Of a stretch of DNA of 64,000 bases, positions 30,910 through 40,300 are shown piece by piece; within the stretch, counting starts at the first letter, position 1; every line of letters begins with the position of its first letter. The stretch lies in assembly GCF_000178155.2 (NCBI RefSeq), contig NZ_ADKM02000062.1:1-64000 (forward strand), read 5' to 3'. Source of the DNA: Hominimerdicola alba 8. Lineage in GTDB: Bacteria; Bacillota; Clostridia; Oscillospirales; Ruminococcaceae. The position numbers and the translations under genes are program-made. The notes below the pieces were generated by a model, which saw only the letters and a list, made by a program, of their open reading frames with translations, did no database searches and was not told the origin of the DNA.

Positions 30910-32958
30910 TTACTGCACACCGCGATAGTAAAGCCCGCGAGTGATCTTGTCGGGGCGGCCAAGTCCGCCGATGGAATATTCATCAATGATGCGGCGCACC
31001 TGTGCGGGTCTTTCATCGGTAAAGTCCAGCATCAGGAAATCAGCTTTGCCGAAGTCACCGATCTTGTCTGCCATGTAGAGGGTGTCGCTGTTGAGTATCT
31101 CCACGTAGCCCTCTTTGCGCGAACAGCGCACAGGAAATTCTCTGCCTGTACGGTCGGTGACTTTTTTTGTACAGCTTTTGCACCCCACCGCCGCCGATAT
31201 GGGGCAGTTAGCCGTCAGCATCAGCGGAAGCCTGCCATAAGCGTAAACGCCGACAGGCAAGGGCTTTTTCAGGCGTGCGATCTGAACGGCTCTCAGTTCA
31301 AAGCTGACAACAGCATCAGCCGCGCCCAGCTTTTTCGCCACATTCAGCGCACAGGAATTGGTCAGATTAAATCCGAATCCCGCGTGGAAAGTCATTCCCA
31401 GCCGTTCAGCTATCTCAGCATGTGCGAGATTAGCAGCGTAAATGCGTGTGATGCCTGCCGACTGCGCCAGCTTTGTACGGTTTATCACCGACTTTTCATC
31501 AAAAGTAAATCTCGGCAGACAGACAGCCAGCTTTTCGGCAGGAAATACCTCAGCCGCCTTTACCGCGATATTCAGCGGGACAGCGCAAAATTCCACATCT
31601 TCGGGTGAAACAGCCGCCAGCTGTTCGAGCGTTGTCACGCTTGCCCGCAGAGTCCTGCCGCCGCCGTGATACTCTTCAAAGTCCAGAATATCCGCCTTTT
31701 CAAAGCCGACTTCCCTGCCGTTGACCTTAGCACGCAGTTCGTCCATATCCCTGCACGCGCGGCGGCGCAGGTCGTTGAGTGCTTTCGGGCTGACATACAG
31801 CCCCTCACCTATATGACAGACTACCCCCGCTGATGTGTATATGCTGTCGCCCAGCTTTGAAAGCTGTTTTTCCGCAAGTTCCCTGTCAAGGGCGCGGTTC
31901 TCGGCTTTTGAGGGTGCAGGGTCTTTCTCGGTGACACGGTTGCCATCGTCATCTTCGGCAGTCAGCGCTATCTCTTCGCCGTCACTGACGAAAAGTTCAA
32001 ATTTAAGGGCTGAGCGCTTGTCCTCAGCGCGGTAAAGTTCATGTATCTTCGGGAATGCTTTTGCGCCTGCCGCCGCATCTTCACCTGTGCGCATGCCGAA
32101 CATATCTGCCCCCAGCTTGTGGTGCAGATAACCGTCAGTAAAACCGCCCCGCGAAAACACCGCTTCGAGTGTGCGGCGGTCGTAAGGCTCTCCGTTCAGC
32201 GCATGTTTACAGCTGTCAACGGCGGCAGCGGCGTATTCGGGGCGCTTCATTCTGCCCTCTATCTTCAGCGAACTTACCCCCGCCGCAACTATCTCGCGCA
32301 GTTCATCGCAGTATGACATATCTTTCAGCGATAGATCGTAGCGCTCTTTTCCTCTTCCGCCCGCATTACACGGCAGACGGCAAGCCTGCGCACAAAGCCC
32401 CCTGTTGGCACTGCGCGAACCTATCACCGCACTCATATAGCACTGCCCCGACACCGACATGCACAGCGCCCCATGCACGAACACCTCAGTTTCGATGCCA
32501 AGCGCTGACAGTTCGCGGATAATATCCAGCGGCAGTTCGCGTGAAAGTACAGTGCGCTTGAAGCCCAGTTTTTTTGTCAGTTCCACCCCGCAGGCGGTAT
32601 GCACCGTCATCTGCGTAGATGCGTGTATCGGCAGTTCGGGACAGCATCGGCGTGCAATCTCGGTAAGCGCCAGGTCCTGTGTGATGATGCCGTCCACGCC
32701 GACTTTAGCGCAGTGTTCCACCGCCGCCATGCACTGTTCAAGCTGTTCATCGAACAGCACCGTGTTGATGGTGCGGTACAGCTTGACGCCGCGCCTGTGG
32801 CACTCATAGACAGCCCGCTCTATCTCTTCATTGGTGAAATTCACCGCGTTCTGCCTTGCAGAAAAATCTTCGCCCCCAAGATAGACCGCATCGCAGCCTG
32901 CCCTGAGGGCTGCCTGCAACACTTCAAACGAGCCGCAGGGTGCAAGTATCTCAGCCAT
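30910..32958 (-). CDS. U32 family peptidase-like protein (RlhA/YegQ type)
   Basis: 682 residues. The U32 domain occupies the N-terminal half: ILAPCGSFEVLQAALRAG, AVYLGGEDFSAR, and HGALCMSVSGQCYMS, the signature with the conserved cysteines. Further cysteines in NRGLCAQACRLPC likely bind an iron-sulfur cluster. IEGRMKRPEY follows. The C-terminal region corresponds to the DUF3656/collagenase-associated extension and has CKSCTKKVTDRTGREFPV. Long U32 proteins of this type include RlhA, which makes 5-hydroxycytidine in 23S rRNA, so an RNA modification role is more likely than proteolysis. The start codon overlaps the zapA stop (TAATG). Confidence 0.9.
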   Translation of the reverse strand: MAEILAPCGSFEVLQAALRAGCDAVYLGGEDFSARQNAVNFTNEEIERAVYECHRRGVKLYRTINTVLFDEQLEQCMAAVEHCAKVGVDGIITQDLALTEIARRCCPELPIHASTQMTVHTACGVELTKKLGFKRTVLSRELPLDIIRELSALGIETEVFVHGALCMSVSGQCYMSAVIGSRSANRGLCAQACRLPCNAGGRGKERYDLSLKDMSYCDELREIVAAGVSSLKIEGRMKRPEYAAAAVDSCKHALNGEPYDRRTLEAVFSRGGFTDGYLHHKLGADMFGMRTGEDAAAGAKAFPKIHELYRAEDKRSALKFELFVSDGEEIALTAEDDDGNRVTEKDPAPSKAENRALDRELAEKQLSKLGDSIYTSAGVVCHIGEGLYVSPKALNDLRRRACRDMDELRAKVNGREVGFEKADILDFEEYHGGGRTLRASVTTLEQLAAVSPEDVEFCAVPLNIAVKAAEVFPAEKLAVCLPRFTFDEKSVINRTKLAQSAGITRIYAANLAHAEIAERLGMTFHAGFGFNLTNSCALNVAKKLGAADAVVSFELRAVQIARLKKPLPVGVYAYGRLPLMLTANCPISAAVGCKSCTKKVTDRTGREFPVRCSRKEGYVEILNSDTLYMADKIGDFGKADFLMLDFTDERPAQVRRIIDEYSIGGLGRPDKITRGLYYRGVQ

Positions 32959-33488
32959 TACTTATTGCTCCCGCCGCCTGCATAATTGCCCGCAAGGTTC
33001 AGCGGTTTCTGTGCGGCACTGGTAACAGCGCTGATATCTTCTGCCCCCACAGATGACTTCTCGCCTATCGCCGCCTCGATATCGCCTTTAAGTATATCCA
33101 CAGCACTGACAGCTTCGCCCACATTATTTGATGAGCCGAAATTCGTGCGCTCTGCCAGTTCCTTTTCCAGCTGTTCCACCCTCTCTTTGAGAGCCTTTAT
33201 CTCACGCTGAGCGGCAGCTGCCTGATTTCTCGCCCTGCCCGCATCGTCAACATAATCCTTTATCTGGGTGCGTATATTGTCGATATTGCGGTTCTGCTGA
33301 CCCAGTTCGTCCATACAGTCAAGGGCAGTCAGCACAGCACAGTCAGTGACAGAAAGGCTGGAAAATCTTGCGCGCATGGTGCGTATACGCTTGTCGAGTG
33401 CCTCCGCCAGCTTCTCCGTATAGTCCTTATTCTCCTCACTGGTAAGATTATACTCCTTACCCATTATAATAACCTTATAGGTCGCCAT
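32958..33488 (-). CDS. zapA: Cell division protein ZapA
   Basis: 176 residues. Residues 1-95 match ZapA: YKVIIMGKEYNLTSEENKDY, then RIRTMRARFSSLSVTDCAVLTALD. A coiled coil follows (REIKALKERVEQLEKELAE). The last about 55 residues are a low-complexity tail. ZapA bundles FtsZ filaments at the division site. The ATG at 33488 has AAGGAGG 6 bases upstream. ZapA next to U32 peptidase is a common clostridial arrangement, which supports both calls. Confidence 0.9.
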   Translation of the reverse strand: MATYKVIIMGKEYNLTSEENKDYTEKLAEALDKRIRTMRARFSSLSVTDCAVLTALDCMDELGQQNRNIDNIRTQIKDYVDDAGRARNQAAAAQREIKALKERVEQLEKELAERTNFGSSNNVGEAVSAVDILKGDIEAAIGEKSSVGAEDISAVTSAAQKPLNLAGNYAGGGSNK

Positions 33489-33577
33489 AATAATACCTCC
33501 TTGCAGACCAAAATACTTCACACTTCATTATACAACATTTTTCACAAAAAATAAAGACCTTTTGCAAAAAAAGTTTT

Positions 33578-33610
33578 CAAAAAAATCGGAGCATTTTTCC
33601 ATGCTCCGAT
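33578..33610 (-). terminator. Terminator of the RNA methyltransferase/pepF unit
   Basis: ATCGGAGCAT (33585-33594) pairs with ATGCTCCGAT (33601-33610); on the - strand it is followed by TTTTTTTGAAAAC. Confidence 0.88.
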
Positions 33611-33614
33611 CTTA

Positions 33615-34415
33615 TCATTTTTCATCAGTACATCTTGTTTCCCAGAAAGCCACTGCGCCTGCCGCCGCAACGTTCAGCGAGTCAACGCCGTGTGCCATCG
33701 GTATCTTTACGGTAAGGTCGCAGGCTGAAATGGTATCTTCCCGCAGACCGTCACCCTCTGTACCCAGCACTATTGCAAGTTTTTCCGCGTTTTTCAGACG
33801 CTCGTCCGCTATACTCACAGTGTCGTCCCGCAGTGCCATAGCCGCCGTCAGCCAGCCGTCAGCTTTCAGCTTTTCTATATAGCCGCTGTCGGAAGTCCCC
33901 GCATATCTCCACGCTATCTGAAAGACCGTCCCCATGCTGACACGGATAGTGCGCCTGAAAAGCGGGTCGGAACAGCCGTCGGTCAGCAGTATGCCGTCAA
34001 TTCCCATAGCCGCCGCCGAGCGGAACACCGCGCCGATGTTGGTCTGGTTCATTATATCCTCCAGCACCGCGATGCGCCTTGCATTTTCGGGAAACGCCTG
34101 CATAGCGCGGCGCTTCATGGCGCACAGCACCCCCTGTGTCAGCTTGAAGCCCGTTATCTTCGTCAGCTGTTCCCTGTCGGCGGTGTAGACAGGTACATCG
34201 CCCAGCCGCGCGATGATGTCTGCCGCCTGACCGCTTACATACTTCTTTTCTGCCAGCATCGAAACTGCTTCAAAGCCTGCGTCCAGCGCCGTTCTTATGA
34301 CTTTCGGGCTTTCCGCCACGAATATGCCCGCCGCTTTCAAGCCGAGTTCGGCAGTGTCAGTGTATGGCGCAAGTTCGGGCGCGGCGAGGTCAGTGACCTC
34401 GATGATATTTGCCAC
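33615..34415 (-). CDS. SpoU/TrmH-family RNA 2'-O-methyltransferase
   Basis: 266 residues. The C-terminal SPOUT domain has all three motifs: EDIMNQTNIGAVFRSAAAMG (motif 1, with the catalytic Asn and Arg), VLGTEGDGL (motif 2) and IPMAHGVDSLNVAAAGAV (motif 3). This trefoil-knot domain binds SAM. The N-terminal about 90 residues form a substrate-recognition region. It methylates a ribose 2'-OH of rRNA or tRNA; which base is unknown. The start is one base after the pepF stop, so the two are co-transcribed. Confidence 0.93.
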   Translation of the reverse strand: MANIIEVTDLAAPELAPYTDTAELGLKAAGIFVAESPKVIRTALDAGFEAVSMLAEKKYVSGQAADIIARLGDVPVYTADREQLTKITGFKLTQGVLCAMKRRAMQAFPENARRIAVLEDIMNQTNIGAVFRSAAAMGIDGILLTDGCSDPLFRRTIRVSMGTVFQIAWRYAGTSDSGYIEKLKADGWLTAAMALRDDTVSIADERLKNAEKLAIVLGTEGDGLREDTISACDLTVKIPMAHGVDSLNVAAAGAVAFWETRCTDEK

Positions 34416-34416
34416 C

Positions 34417-36219
34417 TCAGCCCTCCAGCTCGTCCATCTGCTTTATCAGGTCACCGAACAGTGCAAGCGCATCGGTGACAGGCTTTGTGGTGGACATATC
34501 CACGCCTGCCCTCTTCAACAGAGATATCGGGTCGGTCGAACAACCGCCGCTGAGGAATCCCTCAATGTAGTCCTTAACAGCGGGCGCACCCTCTTTCAGT
34601 ATCCTCTGTGAGAGCGCTATCGCCGCAGAATAGCCTGTTGCATACTGGTAAACGTAGTAGTCGTAATAGAAGTGCGGTATCCTCGCCCATTCCATCTTGA
34701 TATCTTCGTCAAGCACCACACCGTCACCGAAATACAGCTTGTTCAGTTCACCGTATATCTCGCAGAGAGTGTCAGCAGTCAGCGAGTCGCCCGATGCACA
34801 TATCTCATTGCATTTCAGTTCAAATTCAGCGAACATGGTCTGCCTGTAAAGTGTTGTGCGGAACTGTTCGAGGAAATAGTTTATCAGATATGCCTTTTCC
34901 TTCTTGTCATCGGTGTGCGCCAGCAGGTATTGCATCAGCAGTGCTTCGTTGCAGGTCGAAGCCACTTCTGCCACGAATATCACATAATCGCTGTATACCA
35001 CAGGCTGGTTCTTGTTGGAGAGATATGAGTGTATCGCATGACCCATCTCGTGCGCCAGCGTGAACATGCAGTCAAGGGTGTCCTTGTGATTCAGCAGAAC
35101 ATAAGGGTGTACCCTTGCACCCGCAGAATAAGCGCCGCTTGTTTTGCCCTCGTTCTCGTAAACATCTATCCAGCGGTTTTCAAAGCCCTCGCGCAGTATT
35201 GCAAGATATTCCTCTCCCATCGGCGCAAGCGCTTTCAGCACTGTTTCCTTAGCCTCTTCAAATGTCACCTTCATCTCAAAGTCTGAAACGATAGGTGTGT
35301 AGAGGTCATAGTAATGCAGTTCGTCAACGCCCAGCAGTTTTTTGCGCAGTGCCACATAGTCATACATATAGTGCATGTTGTCATGTACTGCCTTTATCAG
35401 GTTGGTATATACCTCAGTGGGAACTTCGTTGGCAGACAGCGCCGCCTCAAGCGAAGAGCCGTACTTTCTCGCCTGCGAATAGAAGTTCACCGCCTTTATC
35501 TGAGCATTCAGCGTAGCGGCGCAGGTGTTCCTGAATGTGCCGTAGCTTTTATACATCGACTCAAAAGCCGACTTTCTCAGCACACGGTCGGTACTCTTCA
35601 CCAGCGGTATATAACTGCCGTGAGTTACCTGATGCGCTTTGCCGTCCTTGTCAACAGCATCATCGAATTTAAGGTCAGCATCAGCAAACATGCCGTAGAT
35701 ATTCTCGGCAGAATTGCCCATCTCGCCTGTCATGGCAAGGAGTTTTTCCTCAGCTTCCGACAGAACATGTTCTTTTTTCAGGCGTATGCGGTCGAGGTGA
35801 TGGCGGTAGAGTTCAAGGTCTTTGTTCGCCTTGTAGAAGCCGTCCAGCGTTTCATCGGGTATCGCGATAAGTTCGGGCGTTTCAAAACTGCCCGCTGAAT
35901 TTATCGCCACATACACATTCATCAGCTGACCTGTGTAACTCTGGTACTTTGCAACGGCAGTGTCCTCATCGGACTTGCGCTGTGCGTAGTTGCCCAGCGC
36001 ATCGCAGGCAACGGATATCTCATCACACATTTTCAGATATCCCAGCAGAGTGTCAGCGCTCTCAGCCAGTCTTCCTTTGTAAGAAGCTATCCTTTCGGGG
36101 AACTTTTTCAGTTCTTCCAGCGCAGTCTCCCACGCCTCATCTGTAGCAAAAATATCTTCTATCGCCCAAGTATTCTCGCGGGCAACTTCCGACCTCTTTG
36201 GTATTCTTTCTTCGCTCAT
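34417..36219 (-). CDS. pepF: Oligoendopeptidase F (M3 family zinc peptidase)
   Basis: 600 residues, the standard length. The zinc site is HEMGHAIHSY near residue 388, with the third ligand Glu in VAEVASTCNEALL about 30 residues later. N-terminal WAIEDIFATDEAWE is typical of PepF. The cytosolic enzyme cleaves peptides of about 7-17 residues for amino acid recycling. The AAAGGAG site lies 9 bases before the ATG. The promoter at 36738-36766 would give a leader of about 500 bases that contains repeats B and C. Confidence 0.95.
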   Translation of the reverse strand: MSEERIPKRSEVARENTWAIEDIFATDEAWETALEELKKFPERIASYKGRLAESADTLLGYLKMCDEISVACDALGNYAQRKSDEDTAVAKYQSYTGQLMNVYVAINSAGSFETPELIAIPDETLDGFYKANKDLELYRHHLDRIRLKKEHVLSEAEEKLLAMTGEMGNSAENIYGMFADADLKFDDAVDKDGKAHQVTHGSYIPLVKSTDRVLRKSAFESMYKSYGTFRNTCAATLNAQIKAVNFYSQARKYGSSLEAALSANEVPTEVYTNLIKAVHDNMHYMYDYVALRKKLLGVDELHYYDLYTPIVSDFEMKVTFEEAKETVLKALAPMGEEYLAILREGFENRWIDVYENEGKTSGAYSAGARVHPYVLLNHKDTLDCMFTLAHEMGHAIHSYLSNKNQPVVYSDYVIFVAEVASTCNEALLMQYLLAHTDDKKEKAYLINYFLEQFRTTLYRQTMFAEFELKCNEICASGDSLTADTLCEIYGELNKLYFGDGVVLDEDIKMEWARIPHFYYDYYVYQYATGYSAAIALSQRILKEGAPAVKDYIEGFLSGGCSTDPISLLKRAGVDMSTTKPVTDALALFGDLIKQMDELEG

Positions 36220-36249
36220 GTCAATTCTCCTTTACGATTTATAATATTA

Positions 36250-36347
36250 TCCCAATTGGGTTGTGTATTGTTCCCACGCCGAAGGCGGGGGAACAATACG
36301 AAAGAACAGCCATTTTGTATCATCATCAATCCACATCAAAATTGGGA
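36250..36347. repeat. Family C palindromic repeat, copy 2
   Basis: 98 bases from TCCCAATTGGG to AAAATTGGGA, nearly identical to 21070-21167. Central palindrome TGTTCCCACGCC..GGCGGGGGAACA with one mismatch. Confidence 0.8.
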
Positions 36348-36390
36348 GATAATATTTACATTTGAACTTTGCTGATACATAATTCATAAT

Positions 36391-36504
36391 TATGACTATC
36401 CCTTTAGCACAACGGCTGAAATGCGGTGGGGGAAAGATATACGCCAACCACTTTAAGTTCTGCCGGATCGCTGTTTTTTGAGGTGTGTCAGCGGGATAAC
36501 CATA
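36391..36504. repeat. Family B MITE-like repeat (inverted, shortened)
   Basis: TATGACTATCCCTTTAGCAC at the left and GTGTGTCAGCGGGATAACCATA at the right. The interior GGGGGAAAGATAT and AACCACTTTAAGTTCTGC matches the copy at 44699 in reverse. One arm of the central palindrome is missing. Confidence 0.7.
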
Positions 36505-36688
36505 TTCATAATTATCAGCATAACAGTGCCGCAAACAAAGTAAAGCGCGAGTCAAAGCGTTCGGTCAAGCCCGCCGCCGTAGGGCTTGCGGAGAGTTTGA
36601 GGGGCAGCGCCCTTCAATTTGGTAAACAGTCCAAACACGGGCATTTCGCCCAAAATTTCAAACGCACAGATCTTCCGCCCCTGCCAAT

Positions 36689-36726
36689 AATTATGAATTA
36701 TGAATTATAAATTATGAATTATAAAA
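36689..36726. repeat. Tandem AATTATGAATT repeats
   Basis: Four near-perfect head-to-tail copies of the 10-base unit AATTATGAAT/AATTATAAAT. The same unit occurs at 49278-49311 and 49370-49400. Confidence 0.75.
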
Positions 36727-36737
36727 GATGCACTACT

Positions 36738-36766
36738 ATTATACCACGCTTTTCGCGAAATAGCAA
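36738..36766 (-). promoter_or_regulatory. Promoter candidate for pepF
   Basis: On the - strand TTGCTA (36761-36766), 17 bases, TATAAT (36738-36743). The next - strand gene is pepF. Confidence 0.6.
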
Positions 36767-36865
36767 GCGCTTTTTGTCAATTTGGTTATACAAAACTAAC
36801 CATCACACAAAAGAGAACAGCCCACAGCTGTTCCCACTTTTTATCCGTACAGAAAAACAGATCAC

Positions 36866-36968
36866 TATAGCAATCCGCCTTAAATTTCAGACAAAATCCA
36901 GTCACAAAACCCATAGATCCCAGCTTTTGCGACTGAATTTTGTGAATTTAAAAAGTTGGATTGCTATA
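36866..36968. repeat. Family A palindromic repeat, copy 4
   Basis: 103 bases, TATAGCAATCC to GGATTGCTATA, almost identical to copy 1 apart from a few changes (AAATTTCAG, CCCAGC, GACTGAATTT). Confidence 0.85.
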
Positions 36969-36982
36969 AAAGCACGTATCCT

Positions 36983-37315
36983 CTATTTCTCCCTCTTTCT
37001 GAACTTCTGCTTTATATCGGGCAGATATTCCAGAAACAAAGACAGAGCCAGCCCGCCGACACATCCGGGGTCAGCCAAAAGAGGTATCACCCACAGCCAT
37101 ACCCGCTTTATGCCAAAAGCCACTATCAGCCCCAGCGCACACAGCATACCGCCGTAAAACGGCGCACCCGACGGCAGTCTTTTGCGCTCTTCTTTTGGCA
37201 GTTTCCGCATTTTTCTGCCCGCGTATATCAGATAATAGTTCAGCGCTATCATAGCCGCACCCGGCAGGAACAGCAATGCGCCCGCTATTATCATCTCAAC
37301 TCTGTATCTTTCCAT
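36983..37315 (-). CDS. Small membrane protein, unknown
   Basis: 110 residues with three hydrophobic segments (MIIAGALLFLPGAAMIALNYYL; GGMLCALGLIVAFGI; LWVIPLLADPGCVGGLALSLFL), a basic loop after the first and a basic C-terminal tail (KQKFRKREK). No family recognised. It lies between the carB-dapF terminator and a family A repeat. An in-frame start with upstream AGAACATT is weakly supported by a ribosome site. Confidence 0.65.
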   Translation of the reverse strand: MERYRVEMIIAGALLFLPGAAMIALNYYLIYAGRKMRKLPKEERKRLPSGAPFYGGMLCALGLIVAFGIKRVWLWVIPLLADPGCVGGLALSLFLEYLPDIKQKFRKREK

Positions 37316-37338
37316 AATGTTCTCTTATATATCGAAAT

Positions 37339-37366
37339 TCAGCCCGCTGAAACGAGCGGGCTGAAT
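37339..37366 (-). terminator. Terminator downstream of carB-dapF
   Basis: TTCAGCCCGCT and AGCGGGCTGAA form an 11-bp stem with a short loop. On the - strand it is followed by TTTCGATATAT. Confidence 0.75.
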
Positions 37367-37373
37367 GCTGATA

Positions 37374-40300
37374 TCAAACTCTTATATCTCCCTCGAACAC
37401 AGTGACAGCTTCGCCTGTCATGTAGACTGTGTCCTCAGTGTAGCGGATAGTCAGGTTGCCGCCGCGCAGCATAACAGTGACTTCCTCATTCATCGGGCAG
37501 TAACCGTTCAGCACTGCCGCCACCACTGCCGCACAAGCGCCTGTGCCGCATGCGAATGTTTCGCCCGAACCGCGCTCCCATACACGCATTTTCAGTGTGT
37601 GGCTGTCTATCACCTTGATGAACTCGGTGTTCACCCTCTCAGGGAATATCGGGTCATGCTCAAACTTCGGACCTATCTTCTCTATCTCCATATCATCGAT
37701 ATTGTTCATAAAGACGATGCAGTGAGGGTTGCCCATAGATACGCATGTAACGCGGTGCTTCTCGCCCGCTATCTCAACTTCCCTGTCAACAACTCTGCCG
37801 TTTTCGTCAGCAGGAAGTGTGCATGGTATCCTCTCAGGTTCGAGTATAGCCGCGCCCATGTCAACAGTAGCGCCGTTTACCTCGCCGTAATGCCTGCTGA
37901 GTTTTACCTTGATTATGCCCGAAAGCGTTTCGATGGTCATTCTGTCGCGGTCTACCAGACCGTTATCGCGCATGAACTTTGCAACACAGCGTATGCCGTT
38001 ACCGCACATCCTGCCCTCCGAACCGTCAAGGTTGAACATTCTCATCCTGCCGTCAGCAACCTTAGAGCGGCATACCAGTATAACACCGTCACCGCCCACG
38101 CCGAAATGCCTGTCAGACAGGTTCAGCGCAAAGCCCTCAGGGTTATCTATCATGCGGTCAAAGCAGTTGAAGTATACATAGTCGTTGCCGCAGCCGTGCA
38201 TCTTTGTGAAGTGCAGTGTGGTCTTTTCGCGGCGCATGTTGTTAATATCGACTATCTCGGTGTTCGATTCATTGTACTTGCTTCTTATGGAAGCCGCGAT
38301 AGCGTTCGCGGTATCTATCGAAGTCAGGCATGGTATGTTCCACTCGACCGTCTTTCTTCTTATCTTAACAGAATCTCTTGACGGTATGCGTCCCTTTGAA
38401 GATGTGGAGATAACGTAGTTTACCTTGCCGCTCTCGATAAGGGTCAGGGTGTTTTCATCACTCTCGTGTATCTTCTTGACAGCTTCCGCCTTGATGCCGT
38501 GATCGTGCAGTACCCTCGCAGTACCCTCAGTAGCGTATATCTTGAAGCCCAGATCCGAGAACATCTTCGCGGTCTGAGGTATCTCCTTTTTATCGGAGTC
38601 ACGCACCGTGATGAACACGCCGCCCTTCTGTTCCAGCTTGTAGCCTGCCGCAGTCAGACCCTTGTACAGCGACTCTTCCAGCGAACTTGAAACTGCCAGT
38701 ACTTCGCCTGTTGACTTCATTTCAGGTCCCAGATGGTTGTCAACGCCTATCAGCTTCTCAAAGCTGAACACAGGCACCTTTACCGCAACATAAGGCGAAT
38801 TCGGGTGCAAACCCACGCCGTAGCCCATATCTCTCAGCTTTTCGCCCAGCATAGCTTTTGTTGCAAGGTCTACCATCGGCACGCCCGTAACTTTTGAGAT
38901 GTACGGTATAGTTCTTGAAGAACGCGGGTTTACCTCGATGACATAAAGTTCGTCCTCGTAGATAAGGTACTGTATGTTGACAAGACCCTTCGTTTTCAGC
39001 GAGAGCGCCAATCTCTTCGAGCAGTCAACTACCTTGTCTATCAGCCTGTCGGAAACGTTCCATGCGGGGTAAACAGCTATCGAGTCGCCCGAGTGTATAC
39101 CTGTTCTCTCGATATGTTCCATGATACCCGGTATGAGTATATCCTCACCGTCACAGATAGCATCTATCTCCAGTTCGATACCCATCAGATACTTGTCTAT
39201 CAGCACAGGGTTCTCGATGCCCTGATCGAGTATGATCGCCATGTACTCCTTAATATCTGCTTCGTTGAATGCGATTATCATGTTCTGACCGCCCAGCACG
39301 TAAGATGGACGCATCAGCACAGGATAGCCTATCCTGTCAGCAACTTCCAGCGCTTCCTCACAGGTCATTACCGTGAAGCCCTCAGGACGCTTGATGTGCA
39401 GTTCTTCCAGCAGCTCATCAAAGCGCTCTCTGTCCTCAGCCGCATCTATCGAATCGGGAGGTGTGCCCAGTATCTTCACGCCGTTCTCATTGAGGTGCTT
39501 TGTCAGCTTGATAGCCGTCTGTCCGCCGAAAGCCACAACAACGCCTGCGGGCTTCTCAACGCGGATTATGTTCATAACATCTTCATCGGTCAGCGGCTCG
39601 AAATACAGCCTGTCAGCGGTATCAAAGTCGGTGGAAACAGTTTCGGGGTTGTTGTTGACTATTACAACATCATAGCCGTGTTCTTTCAGCGCCCATACGC
39701 AGTGTACCGACGCATAGTCGAACTCGATGCCCTGTCCTATCCTTATAGGACCCGAACCGAATACGATGACAGTTTCTTTCTTCTGCTTCTGCTCAGCGAT
39801 AAATTCCTCCGCTTCGTCCTCGTCATCATATGTCGAATAGAAGTAAGGTGTGTTAGCCGCAAACTCAGCCGCGCAGGTATCGACCATCTTGAAGACAGCA
39901 TGTGCGTGTTCTTTCACAGGTTCGCCGCTTATGCGCTCAATGACCTTGTCGGGGTAGCCCATGCGCTTTGCTTCAAGGTAAGTTTCCTTTGAAACATCGC
40001 CCTTAGCCAGTTTCCTCTCCATGTCGATGAGCTTTGTCAGCTTGTACAAAAACCACTCATCTATCATAGTTTCAGCGTGAAGTTCATCAACGCTCACGCC
40101 GCGCCTGAGTGCTTCGTATACAAGGAATATCCTCTCATCACTTGGCTTTTTCAGCTTGTCCTTTATCTCTTCAAGGGTGAGGTCTGCCATCTTTGGCGAG
40201 ATAAGGCAGTCGTGACCTATCTCAGCGCCGCGCACAGCCTTCATGATAGCCTGCTCGAAAGTAGTGCCTATCGCCATGACCTCGCCCGTTGCCTTCATCT

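Larger units (their letters stand above)
36220..36982. other. Repeat-rich intergenic region
   Basis: No gene seen. In order: family C (36250-36347), family B inverted (36391-36504), a GC-rich stretch with GGTCAAGCCCGCCGCC (about 36560-36680), AATTATGAATT repeats (36689-36726), a - strand promoter (36738-36766) and family A copy 4 (36866-36968). Confidence 0.65.

Noticed and set aside
36540-36690. A gene in the GC-rich stretch before the AATTATGAATT repeats
   Set aside because: Open frames there are short, cross the repeats and lack ribosome sites.
38180-38260. Separate carB and dapF genes with an internal start at ATG 38237
   Set aside because: No stop codon separates them, and no Shine-Dalgarno-like sequence precedes the ATG. 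The fusion is the simpler reading, though dual starts cannot be excluded.
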